Made by a program: the position numbers and the translations under genes. Positions 11,046 to 22,556 of a stretch of DNA of 64,000 bases are shown here, piece after piece. Numbering within the stretch: the first letter of the stretch is position 1; each line of letters begins with the position of its first letter. The notes beneath the pieces were generated by a model that made no database searches, was not told the DNA's origin, and saw nothing but the letters and a program-made list of their open reading frames with translations. This stretch comes from Sugiyamaella lignohabitans (Eukaryota > Ascomycota > Dipodascomycetes > Dipodascales > Trichomonascaceae). Where the stretch lies: positions 2,728,001 to 2,792,000 of the forward strand of contig NC_031674.1 of NCBI RefSeq assembly GCF_001640025.1. The letters are read 5' to 3'.

Positions 11046-11183
11046 TTTTTCCGGGGAACTGCACTGCCATGTTCCCCAGCATGCACTGATTTTCCAGGGT
11101 GCTCCGTTGCCGATCCAGCAACAGTTTTTCCGGGGTACTCCGTTCTAGCCAAAACTCAGAGCAATCTCAAAGTATATATAAAT
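11046..11183 (+). promoter_or_regulatory. Triplicated TTTTCCRGGG motif with TATA box
   Basis: Three related copies occur: TTTTTCCGGGGAACT (from 11046), TTTTCCAGGGTGCTCCGTT (from 11090) and TTTTTCCGGGGTACTCCGTT (from 11125), spaced 36-43 bp. TATATATAAAT follows at 11173-11183, about 120 bp before the ATG at 11302. The arrangement looks like an upstream activating cluster resembling, but not identical to, stress-response (CCCCT) elements. Confidence 0.5.
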
Positions 11184-11301
11184 GATGGTATCTTTCTGTT
11201 TGATAAATTATTTTTCCCCTTTATCAATAAAACAACCACAACAAACTTAGTACTGCTTGAACTATCGAGAATTTCCTTGAAAAATCTTTTCCTTCTTAAA
11301 C

Positions 11302-11484
11302 ATGGCTCATTTCAACAACAACATCCATATGACACATTTGGGCGAGTTTTCCAATAAGCCGTCCAAGGTTTGGTCGACCCTTAAAAGAGTTTTCGAGCCT
11401 TCTCACCATGAACCAAGTCGTTGGGATGCTCCAAACTATAAACAATTCCATGACAACGGTGCGGGTAGATACCGTCTACTGTAG
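11302..11484 (+). CDS. Small protein of unknown function, 60 aa
   Basis: I do not recognise this protein. It is hydrophilic, rich in His, Asn and Arg, with no membrane segment or signal peptide, and ends GAGRYRLL. It is likely expressed: a clear TATA box lies about 120 bp upstream, the leader is CA/CT-rich with an AAAC before the ATG as in highly expressed yeast genes, codon choice is biased (AAC, GGT, GTC, CAC), and a T-rich/AT-rich stretch follows the stop. The promoter is unusually long and carries repeated GC-core motifs, which suggests a regulated gene. It could be a stress-related or mitochondrial accessory peptide, but nothing in the sequence fixes a role. Confidence 0.6.
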   Translation: MAHFNNNIHMTHLGEFSNKPSKVWSTLKRVFEPSHHEPSRWDAPNYKQFHDNGAGRYRLL

Positions 11485-12042
11485 AGAGGATTATATACGA
11501 AGGAACTTGTTCACACTAAAGCTACCGTTCTGTGTCCTCTATTATTTATTATTATTTTATTGTATTATTTAATTATTTATACTTGATTATAATGGTTGAA
11601 TAAAATTTTTATTTTGTTATACAATTGATATGGGAGCCCCAAATACCCAGCGTAAGAAAAATACCGTCACAAGGAAGATTAAGGAAAAACCACTCTTGAA
11701 TGAAACTTTGAGAGCTCTAAATACTTCAGTCATCGGGGATAAATAATACATTTTTAAACTAATGCACACCTGACATCCCTGACTTCCCTCTTTTCAGATG
11801 CAGGGTCCGTCCCTGCAGGTTGAAATTCAAACTCACGTTCACAACCCGAAAATGAATATCGGCACCGGCTTTGTTATTAATAATGATATGAATCTAAGTA
11901 AAAGTAGCAGTCCTATTTTCATCCTTACTATACTGAGATTTTTCGGATCCTATCTCGGTAGTCATATTTTACAGCCGTACAACGGTTTATTTAATGTTTA
12001 ATGTGAAGCTCTGAGATCTAACATAGGCCTATCCAACCAGAC
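11485..12042 (+). other. Intergenic region with possible small intron-containing gene
   Basis: A 38-codon ATG frame starts at 11631 (MGAPNTQRKK...). A strong acceptor (pyrimidine tract, TTTTCAG ending at 11797) precedes a 67-codon frame, 11798-12001, that ends with a hydrophobic segment containing FFGSYLGS. A single joined model could not be made with a good donor (GTAAGA at 11652 gives the wrong phase). The hydrophobic segment is faintly like the membrane helix of Mim1, but this is not secure. Confidence 0.3.
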
Positions 12043-12645
12043 ATGTCCGAATTCTTGAAAGGAAAAGTTTCGCCTTGGAAACAAGCATATCACAGATGGA
12101 GATCAGCTAAAAATGTTCCTTTTCGCAATAAATTTTTCATTGGGTACGACTTAGATGGTAATACCTTTTGGGAGTTTAAAAATTATAATGATCCATATAG
12201 GATGAGACGAATTGTTGAATATAGGATACCAAATTTGAATTACGTTGACTATAAAGCACCTCGTATGTATTAAGATGGTTGGGTGGTAGTTTTTATCTAG
12301 ACGCACGTAACTAACAATTTAGCCCAATGGATTCAATGGCTGAGACACACAAGACCGCATCCACCAACTTTGGCCGAGCTATATGCTGATAGAGTTAGGC
12401 AGGCACAACTCAAGGGACTAATTGAACAAGCAGACGCCCGGTGGAAAGAGGTTCCATTGAAGTCTGGAAATTTTGAGCCTAAACTTATTCAAGACCCTAC
12501 GTCGCACCACGAGACAGAGATAGTCCAAAATAAGCCTGATCTAAATTCGGCTCCTTCTAAAAAGTTAGACCCATTTGTTCGCTCAGATTCTTCAGATGAA
12601 AGGTTGGCCAATTCAAAGCCTATAAAAATTCAACACAGGGGTTGA
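12043..12645 (+). CDS. NDUFAF2: Complex I assembly factor NDUFAF2 (mimitin/B17.2-like), 180 aa, two exons
   Basis: Exons are 12043-12262 and 12323-12645. The donor is GTATGT, the branch site CTAAC lies at 12311-12315 and the acceptor is TTTAG; joining gives CCC and the continuous segment APPQWIQWLRHTRPHPPT. The protein carries the B17.2 family features: a basic Trp-Arg N-terminus, FFIGYDLDGNTFWEF, then RRIVEYR and a W-x-W-L-x-H-T-R motif. The family includes the NDUFA12 subunit and its paralogue NDUFAF2, a chaperone that binds a late assembly intermediate of NADH:ubiquinone oxidoreductase in mitochondria. The disordered C-terminal tail favours NDUFAF2. Its presence implies that this yeast keeps respiratory complex I, unlike Saccharomyces. 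CTAACATAG just before the ATG could mark another leader intron. Confidence 0.9.
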
Positions 12646-12706
12646 GTGGTCAATTTGTCATGTAAATACCGTAATATAGTTATTTATAAGTTCTTGCATT
12701 ATCATA

Positions 12707-15700
12707 TCATACATTATTATGTTCGGAAGCGGTCGTGGATATTTCTGTTCTCTTCAGAGAATCAGCAAGCTGAAAAAAATCAGGGTCCAAAGAGTTACTA
12801 TTTGAAGGATTTGGAACATTCCCCAATTTGCTATCTACGAGTGATATTAATCGATCACCAAACTGCTGTAAAATTTCTTGCATATCTGGCAAAGTATTAT
12901 CCTTGATAGACGCCAACGAGGAAGAAGATACTGATGTCGAGAGAGACATGGTAGACGAGCGGCTCCTTGGTAGTGCTTTATTTGGGCCAGAACCTGTCGT
13001 GCTTCTGTCAGATGACGGATCAATCAATGTTAGAGTGTCTTTCAATTCTTGGCATAAAAGCCGTAACTGTGACTTGTTCTGTTTTTCATAATTGATAACA
13101 TCTCGTGTATACCTACTCCGAAAAGAAGATAAAGTCTTCCTTAAATCTTGAATAGATTCATCTGGTACAGCAGACTTCTCTATAGGAATCGAAGGTTTCT
13201 CCTTCTTCGGAGCAAGCATGGGAACAGACTTGGAAGACGACAGTGTTCGCCGGCCAGGACCCAGATTGGTTGATACTCTAGGTACCATGCTCTGTCTGAG
13301 TCTGCTGCCAATTGCTTCTCGCTGTTTTATTGGAGGAAATACATTCTGTTTCGTTGGAGGGAAAGAGTTCCCATATCTGGCACCTGATCTTATTGGAGAG
13401 CCAGCCGAATTTGAATCACTAGTTGTATTGGACAAGTTTTGGGTTACCGAAGATCCTGTCATCCTTGAGGCTGATAGTGTCTTTGTTGGTGTTTTAGCTG
13501 GTAGGATAGCAGTTGATGAGCCTGATGACTGGTTGCTTATTGGACTAGGATTTCGTGCAGATAAAGATGAAACAATGGATTTTCTGCCTGGTGAAGGGCT
13601 CTTGGTCGCTCTCATTATCTGGTGGTTAGGTATAAACTTGGATAATTCAGCTTTAGAGAGAATTTTCCGAGTCGGAGATACTCTATTTGGCGACCCAGGA
13701 GTAGGTAATGATGTTGTTGAGCTTGTATGGGCATCAACGGTGATATCCCATAAAAATATTGTACCATCATTCCCACTACTAGCTAGCATGGTAGCCCCAT
13801 CCCCTGTATATACCCACGTAAGACCAGATATCCCTTCAGAGTGTCCCCAACCTGAGCCAATGACGGTGCCTGTTGGATGTTCGTAGAGTCGTACACTTTT
13901 ATCACTTCCCATACCGGCCAGATATATTTTATCACTCAGAAAGCCTAAACTGATCGTTCCAAGATTAACAGCATCAACGTTGCCACCACTAGCACTTATT
14001 CCATAATATCCATTATCACCTGTTTTGTATGAGCATACCAAATCACCCGCTGAAACCCTATAGACCCAGCATTGCTTGTCGCTCGAGATAATTAGTTTAT
14101 CAGATCGACAATCTAGGCACATATCGAGGGGTGTGGACTTCAGTGAAATTATGCGCTCACTAATAAATCCGACCACCTGATTGTTTTCAGGATCAAGCAC
14201 CATTTTATGAATGTTTACTGTTCTATCAGCAGCACATGAGACTATTCTACTACCGTCAGGTGTAAGTCGTGTTGCTATAATATTTCCTTTATGGGCCTCA
14301 AGTGTTTGGTGAAGAGTCCAAAGGGTACAGTCTTCAGCGGAGCCCAAAAACACCTGAATGGTACGGTCTCGGCTAGAACTAACAAAAATTTTTCTTCCGT
14401 CTTTAAGCTTTCTATAGTCAAGATCCACCACTCGAGACCCATGGGCTTGAAAAGACGAGAGAGTACGGTTAGTATTTAAATCTATAAACCTAACCATACC
14501 CATAGTGTCTCCAACGACCAAAACATTCATCTCATCGTCAGTACATGCTATTGTTAAGCTGACGGAATCTTCTGAAGAGCATTCATCAAGTTGGTTCTCA
14601 GAAACACATTCCCCATTTTTGTTCCAAAATCGTATTATTCCATCAGCGGACCAGGTTAAAAATTCGCCACGACCCCTTGGAAGTGCCCTAATTCCATATA
14701 ACTCTTTGGAATGTGATGAAAGAATAGTATTATTCGATAATATTGAATGGCCTTCCTCCGCAAAAGTCAGCAGTGAAATTTCTCGATTACCACGAAGCAC
14801 GACCAATTTATTTGACTCTAGTAATCCAAAGCCATAAATTCCCAATGGATTATTACTCTTTCTGGGCCCTTTTATTCCAGTTAGAATAGCTGGTGATATG
14901 GGTCCAGATGCGAGGATCTCTTTCAATTTCAACCCCCTACAAAAGTTAGATATTACATTCACCTGCCTTCAATTGACAAACTTACCTAATAGTTCCATTT
15001 GCACAAGCAACCCAGACAATGTGATCGAATATATCTACATCTACAGCCGAGATCTCGAAGCCTAAACCCATTCGGGATTTAAAAACAGGCTTGTCATCAT
15101 TATTGCATTCTAGAGTTGCCACGTCTCCCACATCCGTAGCCACTATCGCCATGTTATCGCTAATAGCGACTACTGTTGTAAAGGTAGCCTGCGAAAAGTC
15201 ACCAAGCACCACATTTCTACCCGATAAGACGCCAGCTTTAGGGTCTATTTGCTGTTTCTTGTTGATAGGCGCTGTGGAGTTCTGGCCATCGACCGACCAC
15301 AACCGAACATGACGAACACCTACAGTTACAACATAGGATGAGGGGCCCATCCATTTCATATCGTTGATGACTGAAATACACCTATTTGTCGCATGCAGGC
15401 GAATTGAGCCTTCTTTTAGTGCTAACGACCAAATATGTAAGAAGCCATCATTCGTAGTTCCCAAAGATGCAAGATACTTATTACAAGGACTGAAGGCAAG
15501 GGACTTGATTCCAAATCTGTGTTCATTTAGAATTGCAAGCGGTAATGAGCTGGAATCGGGAGCCGTCGAATATATGAATATACGAGGTTGATGTCCAACC
15601 TCACCTACTGCTAGTAGTTTACCATCAGAAGACAAGGCTACTGAGCTAGTAGTTTTCATTTTATCTTTTGCTGAAGGCACACTCCGTGATCCTGGTGAGT

Positions 15701-16490
15701 GTGGATAATCGCCAGCAGCAGGTGAGTTTCCACCAAGTACTGACAAAGTATCGTCGTTGTTTTGTCCGGAGGGAAGAATTGGAGTCAAGACCGTTCCTGG
15801 TCGATTAGGGTTTTCAGCCCCAACAATTAAGTAACCATATGAATCCCTTGGTAAAACACCACCATTATAGAGAGCAGGAATAGAGGAGGCGTCAAACATT
15901 GTGCGCCAGGTTGACCAACTTAAACTGGTAGGACTATTGGCAGCTGCTTGAATCATTTGCACTACCTTAGTTGACGTGCAAAAGAATCGTTGAGAGACGA
16001 CAGAACCGTTGCTCGTGTCCAGCCGAGCAAGAACAGATCCAGCTCCAGCAGTGTACGTAATTAATGGCCCCACGGTACAAAAAGCTGACTTTGACTGTGC
16101 TGTGGTACCTATTACTTTTTTGATTCTTAGTCTGATCTGATCCGCAACGTGGCCACCGGGGGTGCCAAATTCTGACATTGAGGAGCTATGCCCTTCCGCT
16201 TTTAGCCTCGAGTTAATATCATCTGCTGGCGTTTGGGACAGAGAAGAAGAGGTGACGGATTTGCGGGATTCTTCTGCTAATGGGGTTTCTTTCTTTTCAG
16301 CGGGACCCAAATGCGAAACAAAGTTTGAATCCGTTGGAGAAGGCGACGGTGAAGGTAACATAGGAATGAGAGAAGGGGCGAGTCCACTAACAAAAGTTGA
16401 ATCTTCAGTATTCTCCCTGACAAGGTTGTCCTCTTTTTCTCCATTCATCTTACCTTGAACGTGTTTGTCGTTTATATCTGATTCTTTCAT
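12707..16490 (-). CDS. WD40 scaffold protein, MAPKBP1/WDR62-like, 1244 aa, two exons
   Basis: Exon 1 is 16490-14986 and exon 2 is 14936-12707. The intron has GTAAGT, branch ATCTAAC and acceptor TTGTAG, and the join produces GTIRGLKLKE. At least a dozen WD40 repeats form two beta-propellers across about residues 100-830 (examples: IKSLAFSPCNKYLASL, SGLTWVYTGDGATMLASS). The remainder is Ser/Pro-rich with a C-terminal helical segment. The double propeller followed by a long disordered tail and a terminal helix is the layout of MAPKBP1/WDR62, MAP-kinase/JNK scaffold and spindle-pole proteins of animals; fungal homologues are poorly studied and S. cerevisiae lacks one. Role here is inference. It lies tail-to-tail with the NDUFAF2 gene, 61 bp apart. 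Confidence 0.85.
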
Positions 16491-16910
16491 ATCATGCCGA
16501 GGAAATGCAGATGGTCGAGATTTGGCTAGTACGGATGAAGGTGTCCGTTAGACAAGCATGTAAATCTCTTAACTGGGCCAACTCTTCAAAGGTTGTAGTA
16601 GACTATTATGATTAATAACTGTCTATGTCTTAACCTGTATGAATAAATCTTAAAGCTTATCCTAAGGCACAGACCCTGCTTTCGAGTCTAAGTTCGGGAA
16701 ATTACTTGTTTACATGTGGGTTAGGGTGTATATCTTATTCCGTATCCAGAGGCATGCATGTTTAATGTTCAGGGGCGGGTCTGAAGCTGGTCATGTAGGG
16801 ACGGCAATAGAAAATACAACTCACCTTATCATAATCATAACAGCTAGACTACATTATTATTATTATTATTATTATCTATCAAATTATACATATAATATCA
16901 TCATAAATCA
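16491..16910. promoter_or_regulatory. Promoter of the WD40 gene and 3' region of CCC2
   Basis: No gene seen. GGGTTAGGGTG at 16718-16728 is an inverted ACCCTAAC motif, about 230 bp upstream of the WD40 gene. An (ATT)7 run lies at 16853-16875 in the CCC2 3' flank. Confidence 0.45.
16853..16875. repeat. (ATT)7 microsatellite
   Basis: Seven ATT units just downstream of the CCC2 stop codon, probably inside its 3' untranslated region. Confidence 0.9.
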
Positions 16911-19900
16911 TTACATATCTCTGAGAGCTGAATACTCTCTAGAGGTCTTAGAGGACTTGTGGAATAGTCGACTAAACCAGGAACGATGTGATTGGGCATC
17001 CCCGGTCTCAATACCCATTTCCTGCATTTGTCCATAGACGACTTCCTGTGACCCATTAGAAATCCATTTAGGTGGTCGCCATGTTTGTAACAGCAAGGAG
17101 GATAAAAGTACACTGACGCTACTCATTGCCATAGCAGCACTAGCCATCATTGGGCTAATCATCATCCCAAATGGAAGGAATATACCCATAGCGAACGGAA
17201 TCATAACGACGTTATAAATAAGGGCGGCCACCAAGTTGAATTTGATCCGACTATAAGCTCTTCGGCTTAAATCAAACGCAGCTGCGATATCCAGCAAAGC
17301 ATTTTCTCTTAAAAGCACAACATCAGCAGCCTCAATCGCCACATCTGTAGCACCCACCATGGCAATACCGAGAGAAGCCGACGCTAAAGCGGGAGAGTCA
17401 TTTATTCCATCTCCAACCATAGCGATATATCTACGAGATGAAGACGCAGACAGAAGCTTGTACGATTCGGTATTGGGATCAGCCTCAAATTCGTCACCTT
17501 CAATTAGGTCACCTTGAAGTCGTCGAATAATCTCAATTTTACCAGCAGGTGAAACACCAGAAAATATTAGCGAGGGAGAGATGCCTACAGCTTCGCCAAC
17601 CTTAGCAGCTACTTGTGAGTTATCACCGCTGACCATGCCAACCTCGAAACCAAGGGCTTTAAGAGCACTGACTGCCTCAGCTGCCTCAGGTTTGATGGGG
17701 TCGCTCAGCTGCACAAGACCGGCATATTGGCCATCAATTGCCACCAAAGCTAGAGTGTCGCAGATCTCATCAATCACAAGATCATCTGACGGCTGATTCT
17801 TGTCACTGTGAATGCCGGGAACACCCTCGATATTCAACCGGGAAAGCATAGCAGCACTGCCGATAATAACATCATGTGAGACGTCAGAATTGAGTTTAAC
17901 CGTTGCTCGCACACCTTCTCCGACAAAAGCAGTGAAATCTTCAACGATGCTGTTAAAACTAACATCTTCATCCAAGCCACATACCCTTTTGGCATGATAT
18001 AACAATGACTTAGCAATCGGGTGCTCACTTCCTTGTTCAGCAGATCCAACAATTAACCAAAATAGATGCTCGGAAAGGGTCTCACCCACTATCTGGCACG
18101 AGCTGACAGACATTCTACCATAAGTGAGTGTTCCAGTCTTGTCGAAAAGAACTGTGTCAATCTTGTTGCCTACTTCCAAAGCGCTGCCACCCTTGATGAG
18201 AATACCATGCTCAGCACCTACACCCGTAGCGACCATTACAGCAGTCGGGGTAGCTAAACCCAGAGCACAAGGGCATGCAATAACAATCACAGAAATGCAT
18301 AATCTCAGACAAACCATGAATGGGCCTTCTTCACTGTTGAAGACTGCTGGGCGGATAGACTCAAACAAATGAGCAATAATCATCCATACAGCAAAAGTGC
18401 TTAATGCGAGTATCAATACTGTAGGTACAAAGTATCCAGCAGCCCAATCAGCATATCTCTGAACTGGTGCCTTGTTGATTTGGGCATCTTGAACTAGTCT
18501 CACAATCTGAGACAGCTTGGTGTTTTGACCTGCTCTAGTGACCTTGCACTCCAGTTTGCCACGGCCATTGACGCTTCCTCCAATAACTGGATTTCCAACA
18601 CCTTTCAACACTGGGTATGACTCTCCAGTGATTAGTGCTTCCGAAATGTATGAGCTTCCTGTTAAAACAATTCCGTCTGCTGGAACCATTTCTCCCGGTT
18701 TGATAATTACCACATCCCCAGGCTGTAAGAGATCCGTAGAGATATGCTTCTCTCTAAGTAAGACAGTGGGCGTTCCTTCCATCTGTTTCAGTGACTTGTA
18801 ATATTGTTCAGGCTCTTCATAAATAACAGCAGACGAAGGAACTAAAGAAATCAGTCTTGATAGAGCAACTGAAGTTTGGCCCTTTGCACGACTTTCGAGA
18901 TATTTACCAAACACAACGAAAGTGAAAATCATTGCTGATGTTTCCCACAGAGTAGCAGGATGTTTGTCACTTCTCGTGACTAATGCATAGATACAGGAGA
19001 TTAATGAAAACACATATGAGCAAGTCGTCGACATGGCTACAAGCACATCCATATTAGGAGCCCCGTTCTTCATAGCTTTATAAGCATGTTTATAAAACTT
19101 TTTACCGATTCCAAATTGAATGTAGAAAGTGAGGATGAAGTTGATCAAATCATCCCAGTATAATGCAAGGTGTGGCGTAACAGGGGTCTTTAAAAATGCT
19201 AAAAAAGGTAGCGTGTTGGGTACAAGCTTGGTGATGATGACAACTGGTATAGACAGACAAACGCATATAATAGTATGTCGGAAGTACTGTTTTATTTCCT
19301 TGACTCTTGCTAATGCTTGAATCTGCGATGTATTGTCGGCAGACTGAGCGAGAATAGCGTCAAACCCAATATCCTCTATAGCAGAAATAAGGACTCTAGG
19401 ACCCAGGACAATATTGGGATCATAAGCTATCCTAGCTTCTTCAGTAGTCAGAGAAACCGTAGCCGATTTGACTCCATTAACCTGCGACAAAGCATTCTCG
19501 ATGGATGAGCTACATGCTGAACAAGTCATACCAAACACTTTTAGCTTGACATGCTCCGTAGCAGCCACCGTAGGGGTTAAAGCCCCCCGCTCCCTACCTA
19601 AAGACTCAGAGTTGTCGCTAGAATTTAGAAGAGCCTGGCTTGACTCACCGTTGGGACTAAAGTCAGTATTGTGGCTATCTTCACTGTCTTCTTCAACATC
19701 CAAGATCTTGGCATCAAACCCACAATCTTCGATCTTCTCCTTAATACTCTTATCATCAGTAACAAGTTTATCGAAAATAACCACAGCCCGTTCAGTAATC
19801 AATGAAACAGATGCCGACTCAATGCCGTTCATTCCCTCTAGTGACGATGTAATCGATGCTACACATGCTCCACAAGTCATTCCCTCTATAGAGAGAGTGA

Positions 19901-19919
19901 CTGTAGATTTACCACCCAT
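16911..19919 (-). CDS. CCC2: Copper-transporting P1B-type ATPase (Ccc2/ATP7 family), 1002 aa
   Basis: The pump moves Cu(I) into the late Golgi, where it loads multicopper oxidases of high-affinity iron uptake. Two N-terminal heavy-metal domains carry GMTCGAC (near residue 14) and GMTCSAC (near residue 129). The core has eight expected membrane helices, TGES in the actuator domain, the ion-binding CPC in VIACPCALGLATPTA, phosphorylation motif DKTGTLT, the P1B-specific SEHP and the hinge VGDGINDSPAL, so all catalytic residues are present. Length equals that of the S. cerevisiae protein (about 1004 aa). The CTG codon for Leu in CPCALG supports a standard genetic code. A ferroportin-like iron transporter is encoded 30 kb away, but no co-regulation is visible. 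Confidence 0.97.
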   Translation of the reverse strand: MGGKSTVTLSIEGMTCGACVASITSSLEGMNGIESASVSLITERAVVIFDKLVTDDKSIKEKIEDCGFDAKILDVEEDSEDSHNTDFSPNGESSQALLNSSDNSESLGRERGALTPTVAATEHVKLKVFGMTCSACSSSIENALSQVNGVKSATVSLTTEEARIAYDPNIVLGPRVLISAIEDIGFDAILAQSADNTSQIQALARVKEIKQYFRHTIICVCLSIPVVIITKLVPNTLPFLAFLKTPVTPHLALYWDDLINFILTFYIQFGIGKKFYKHAYKAMKNGAPNMDVLVAMSTTCSYVFSLISCIYALVTRSDKHPATLWETSAMIFTFVVFGKYLESRAKGQTSVALSRLISLVPSSAVIYEEPEQYYKSLKQMEGTPTVLLREKHISTDLLQPGDVVIIKPGEMVPADGIVLTGSSYISEALITGESYPVLKGVGNPVIGGSVNGRGKLECKVTRAGQNTKLSQIVRLVQDAQINKAPVQRYADWAAGYFVPTVLILALSTFAVWMIIAHLFESIRPAVFNSEEGPFMVCLRLCISVIVIACPCALGLATPTAVMVATGVGAEHGILIKGGSALEVGNKIDTVLFDKTGTLTYGRMSVSSCQIVGETLSEHLFWLIVGSAEQGSEHPIAKSLLYHAKRVCGLDEDVSFNSIVEDFTAFVGEGVRATVKLNSDVSHDVIIGSAAMLSRLNIEGVPGIHSDKNQPSDDLVIDEICDTLALVAIDGQYAGLVQLSDPIKPEAAEAVSALKALGFEVGMVSGDNSQVAAKVGEAVGISPSLIFSGVSPAGKIEIIRRLQGDLIEGDEFEADPNTESYKLLSASSSRRYIAMVGDGINDSPALASASLGIAMVGATDVAIEAADVVLLRENALLDIAAAFDLSRRAYSRIKFNLVAALIYNVVMIPFAMGIFLPFGMMISPMMASAAMAMSSVSVLLSSLLLQTWRPPKWISNGSQEVVYGQMQEMGIETGDAQSHRSWFSRLFHKSSKTSREYSALRDM

Positions 19920-20870
19920 TGGTACACCGTAGCTATCTTCCAGTAGTGAAAATCTATTTTCTGCTTCTACTCAAGTCTTCCTTTTTATTGACCTAGCACA
20001 GTGTTTTATTCCAGTAGTCCGGACTTAAACCAAGACGGTGGGTCCAATGTCTGCTTAGTGATAGGATCACGTTTTTCCAAAGAATCGCCGCTCGCTTTCA
20101 CTATCAATAACAAGCCACAAACCACAGTGGACCTTGGCCAAATCCTAAAAAGCGTTTCTTCACTGCTTTAGACACTACCAGATGAGATGTAGATTTCTAT
20201 ATTTGCAGAAGAGAAAAAAATATAATAAGAAGATGCTAACCTCGCACGTTAGGTCAAAACCGTCTGACACACATCCGTTCCCATCCGTATGGGCTCACAG
20301 GCGCCGCACATCGATCTGATAAAAAGGGCTTACTTTCCTTTTAAGGATGGTAACCCTAACGGCTGTAAAAAAAATATCCTAAGTAGTCTAATTGCATATG
20401 CAGCATCCACCCTGACTGACTTTCCAATTCGCTACAATCAGATGGGACTGCATATTAGAAGTGCCAAGTTATTCGGACCCCGTTTAATTCCCTCGCTAGA
20501 AGCACATATCAGAGTTGGCCGAGATTACTCCAGATTCAGATGTTTGAATTTACACTGCGGATTGAGTTCAATAAGATCTTCATATAGATTGGCCAACTGC
20601 TTAGAAGAAACCCGACCACACTGTAGGTCATGGCATGGGATAATACGAGGCACACAGGATTGCAGAGAATTCAATCAAATCTACGTCTTAGCAATTTGAC
20701 TTAAGTTGGCACTCCTATATACATATATATATTGTAGAGCCGGTGGCTCGACTTAGTCCAAATTCGGATGTTTAAACAAATCAACTACGGTCATATTAGT
20801 GAAATATAATATAAATATGGAAAACAAAAAAGAACTGCTCTGTAAGAAAACAGTGTTTAAGTGGCGGGGA
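19920..20870. other. CCC2 upstream region, 0.95 kb
   Basis: Promoter side of CCC2 and 3' side of VAC8. An AACCCTAAC motif is at 20352-20360. A 136-codon plus-strand frame (20289-20699) covers much of it but shows no domain, no compositional bias of a real protein and antisense placement to a promoter, so I do not call it a gene. Confidence 0.45.
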
Positions 20871-22556
20871 TTATTTAAGAAGGGAGATCACGCGCTTTGC
20901 GAGAGCTGGAACTGCCATTTGACTGGCATATGTCTGATCTTCAGGGTTATTACCCCTGTTATTAGCATTTAGCGGGTTGCCTGCGCTATCAACAACTTCC
21001 CGTTGAGCCAGTGATTCTACAAGCTTGAGAATCTCTGGTGACTCCACAAAGAGCCTTGTGAGTCGCTTGTCTTCAGCCTCAAGTAGTTGGAGGATCATCC
21101 AAACTGCAATATGCTCAAAAGTAGGTTCTTGACTTGTGAGGAATGATTCAAGAAAAGCCTTGACACCTCCCGCAGGCTCAGTCCAGCATTTAATAAATGG
21201 GTCATAGTTTCCTACCTTCGATGACAGATTACCAAGAGCAGCAGCACTGTTACCCTGGACCTCGATATTGTCAATGGCAGTGAGAGGAAGGAGAACCTCA
21301 ATAATACCCATGGATAGCATCCCACCCTTTAGCTCATCTCCAAGAGCCAGGACTGCCAAAGCAGCAGTTATTTCACTTTGAACTGAAGGTGCAGCATTGG
21401 GTAGAAGCTGTAAACACTTCTGAACAGCACCTGCCTCAACAATTTCCAGCTTAGTTCTCTCAGAGGAGGCAGCTAGATTACGTAAGGTGGAGATAGTGTG
21501 GCATTGAATCTCCTCATTATCTGTTTTGCCGAGCAGCTCAACCAAAGGCTTCAAGAAACCAGCTTCGACGATAGAAGATTCATTTAAAGGATGGATAGAA
21601 ATGTTGCGGATACATGCAACTGCAGCAAGTATTAGTGGTGTATGGCTCGATTGTAACAGATTGAGAAGATGTGGTAGTCCGTCAGCACGGGTGATTTCCA
21701 GTTGATAGTTTACATCAGATGCTAAGTTCCGTAGTGCCAAAGCAGCCTGGCATTGTACACGTGGGGAAGAAGATCCCATTAAGCTGACGAGATGATTTAC
21801 CAACCTTGGTTCAGTTTGAGAAAGCTTACGACGGTTCTCGAGGTCGACAGCAATATTACTCAATGCTGTAGTACAATAATATTGGACGTCAGCGTCCTTT
21901 GATGATAATAGTGACACCAGCACAGGGATTGCACCTGCATTTACCAATTCTTGTCGGTTCTCATCTGAATGCGTCATGTTCAACAAAGCTCCGGTAGCGT
22001 TTCTTTGTACTCTAATGTCTTTTGATTTCGCTAGTTTTGTCAATGGCATGAGGGCACCAGAACGGGCTATTTTAGCCTTATTATCTTCATGAGTAGCCAA
22101 GTTTGTCATACAGCCAACAGCATTGCACTGAACTTCAACATTTGGAGACATCATTTGGCGAATAAGAGGCTCAAGTCCACCCATTTCTACCACTAAACGC
22201 TTGTTTTCATTATTAACAGCCAGATTTCCCAACGCAGCACCAGCTGCTCTTTGAATCTCTACATCTGATGATTGAAGTAGAAGAAGGATTGGTTCAAGGG
22301 CCTCTCGTGATACTGGACGGATATATTTCTCAGTGATCTCAGCAAAAGCTAGCGCTGCCGACCGTTGCAAATCTAAGTTGTCTGAATAAACAAGAGTCGT
22401 CAGGGCTTTTAGCGGACCATCTGAAAATAGATTGACCTCTCCCCGATTATCTAGATAACGAAGCAGATTGGACACAGCTTCTCTTTCGTTTTCTGCCAAC
22501 AACGGAGCATACGATCCCTCGTTTTCCGATGAACAAACACTGCAACATGCGCCCAT
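20871..22556 (-). CDS. VAC8: Vacuolar armadillo-repeat protein Vac8, 561 aa
   Basis: The N-terminus [10 protein letters not shown] has Gly2 for myristoylation followed by Cys residues for palmitoylation, as in Vac8, which anchors the protein to the vacuole membrane. About eleven to twelve armadillo repeats fill the rest (for example [19 protein letters not shown] and [19 protein letters not shown]). Vac8 is the adaptor for vacuole inheritance (Vac17-Myo2), nucleus-vacuole junctions (Nvj1) and selective autophagy (Atg13). Length is close to the 578 aa of S. cerevisiae. The sequence TTCTTCAGG just before the ATG could be a leader-intron acceptor, but no branch site is clear. Confidence 0.97.
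   Translation of the reverse strand: MGACCSVCSSENEGSYAPLLAENEREAVSNLLRYLDNRGEVNLFSDGPLKALTTLVYSDNLDLQRSAALAFAEITEKYIRPVSREALEPILLLLQSSDVEIQRAAGAALGNLAVNNENKRLVVEMGGLEPLIRQMMSPNVEVQCNAVGCMTNLATHEDNKAKIARSGALMPLTKLAKSKDIRVQRNATGALLNMTHSDENRQELVNAGAIPVLVSLLSSKDADVQYYCTTALSNIAVDLENRRKLSQTEPRLVNHLVSLMGSSSPRVQCQAALALRNLASDVNYQLEITRADGLPHLLNLLQSSHTPLILAAVACIRNISIHPLNESSIVEAGFLKPLVELLGKTDNEEIQCHTISTLRNLAASSERTKLEIVEAGAVQKCLQLLPNAAPSVQSEITAALAVLALGDELKGGMLSMGIIEVLLPLTAIDNIEVQGNSAAALGNLSSKVGNYDPFIKCWTEPAGGVKAFLESFLTSQEPTFEHIAVWMILQLLEAEDKRLTRLFVESPEILKLVESLAQREVVDSAGNPLNANNRGNNPEDQTYASQMAVPALAKRVISLLK

Larger units (their letters stand above)
8825..11301. other. Long intergenic region, 2.5 kb
   Basis: No supported gene. 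The left end holds the leader and promoter of malate dehydrogenase. The right part appears to be a long promoter for the small plus-strand gene at 11302: there are TATA-like runs near 10483 and 11173 and a triplicated CCGGGG-type motif at 11046-11150. Weak open frames here have no family resemblance and are probably chance. Confidence 0.4.

Noticed and set aside
10860..11357. 165-codon ORF upstream of the small 60-aa gene
   Set aside because: It starts at TTG, not ATG, and covers the TATA box and repeated promoter motifs.
11652..11797. Intron joining the 38-codon and 67-codon frames before NDUFAF2
   Set aside because: The good donor GTAAGA gives the wrong phase and an early stop; the in-phase donor GTCATC is not a consensus site.
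20289..20699. 136-codon plus-strand ORF upstream of CCC2
   Set aside because: No domain, no biased codon use, and it lies in the promoter of a minus-strand gene; length is compatible with chance.
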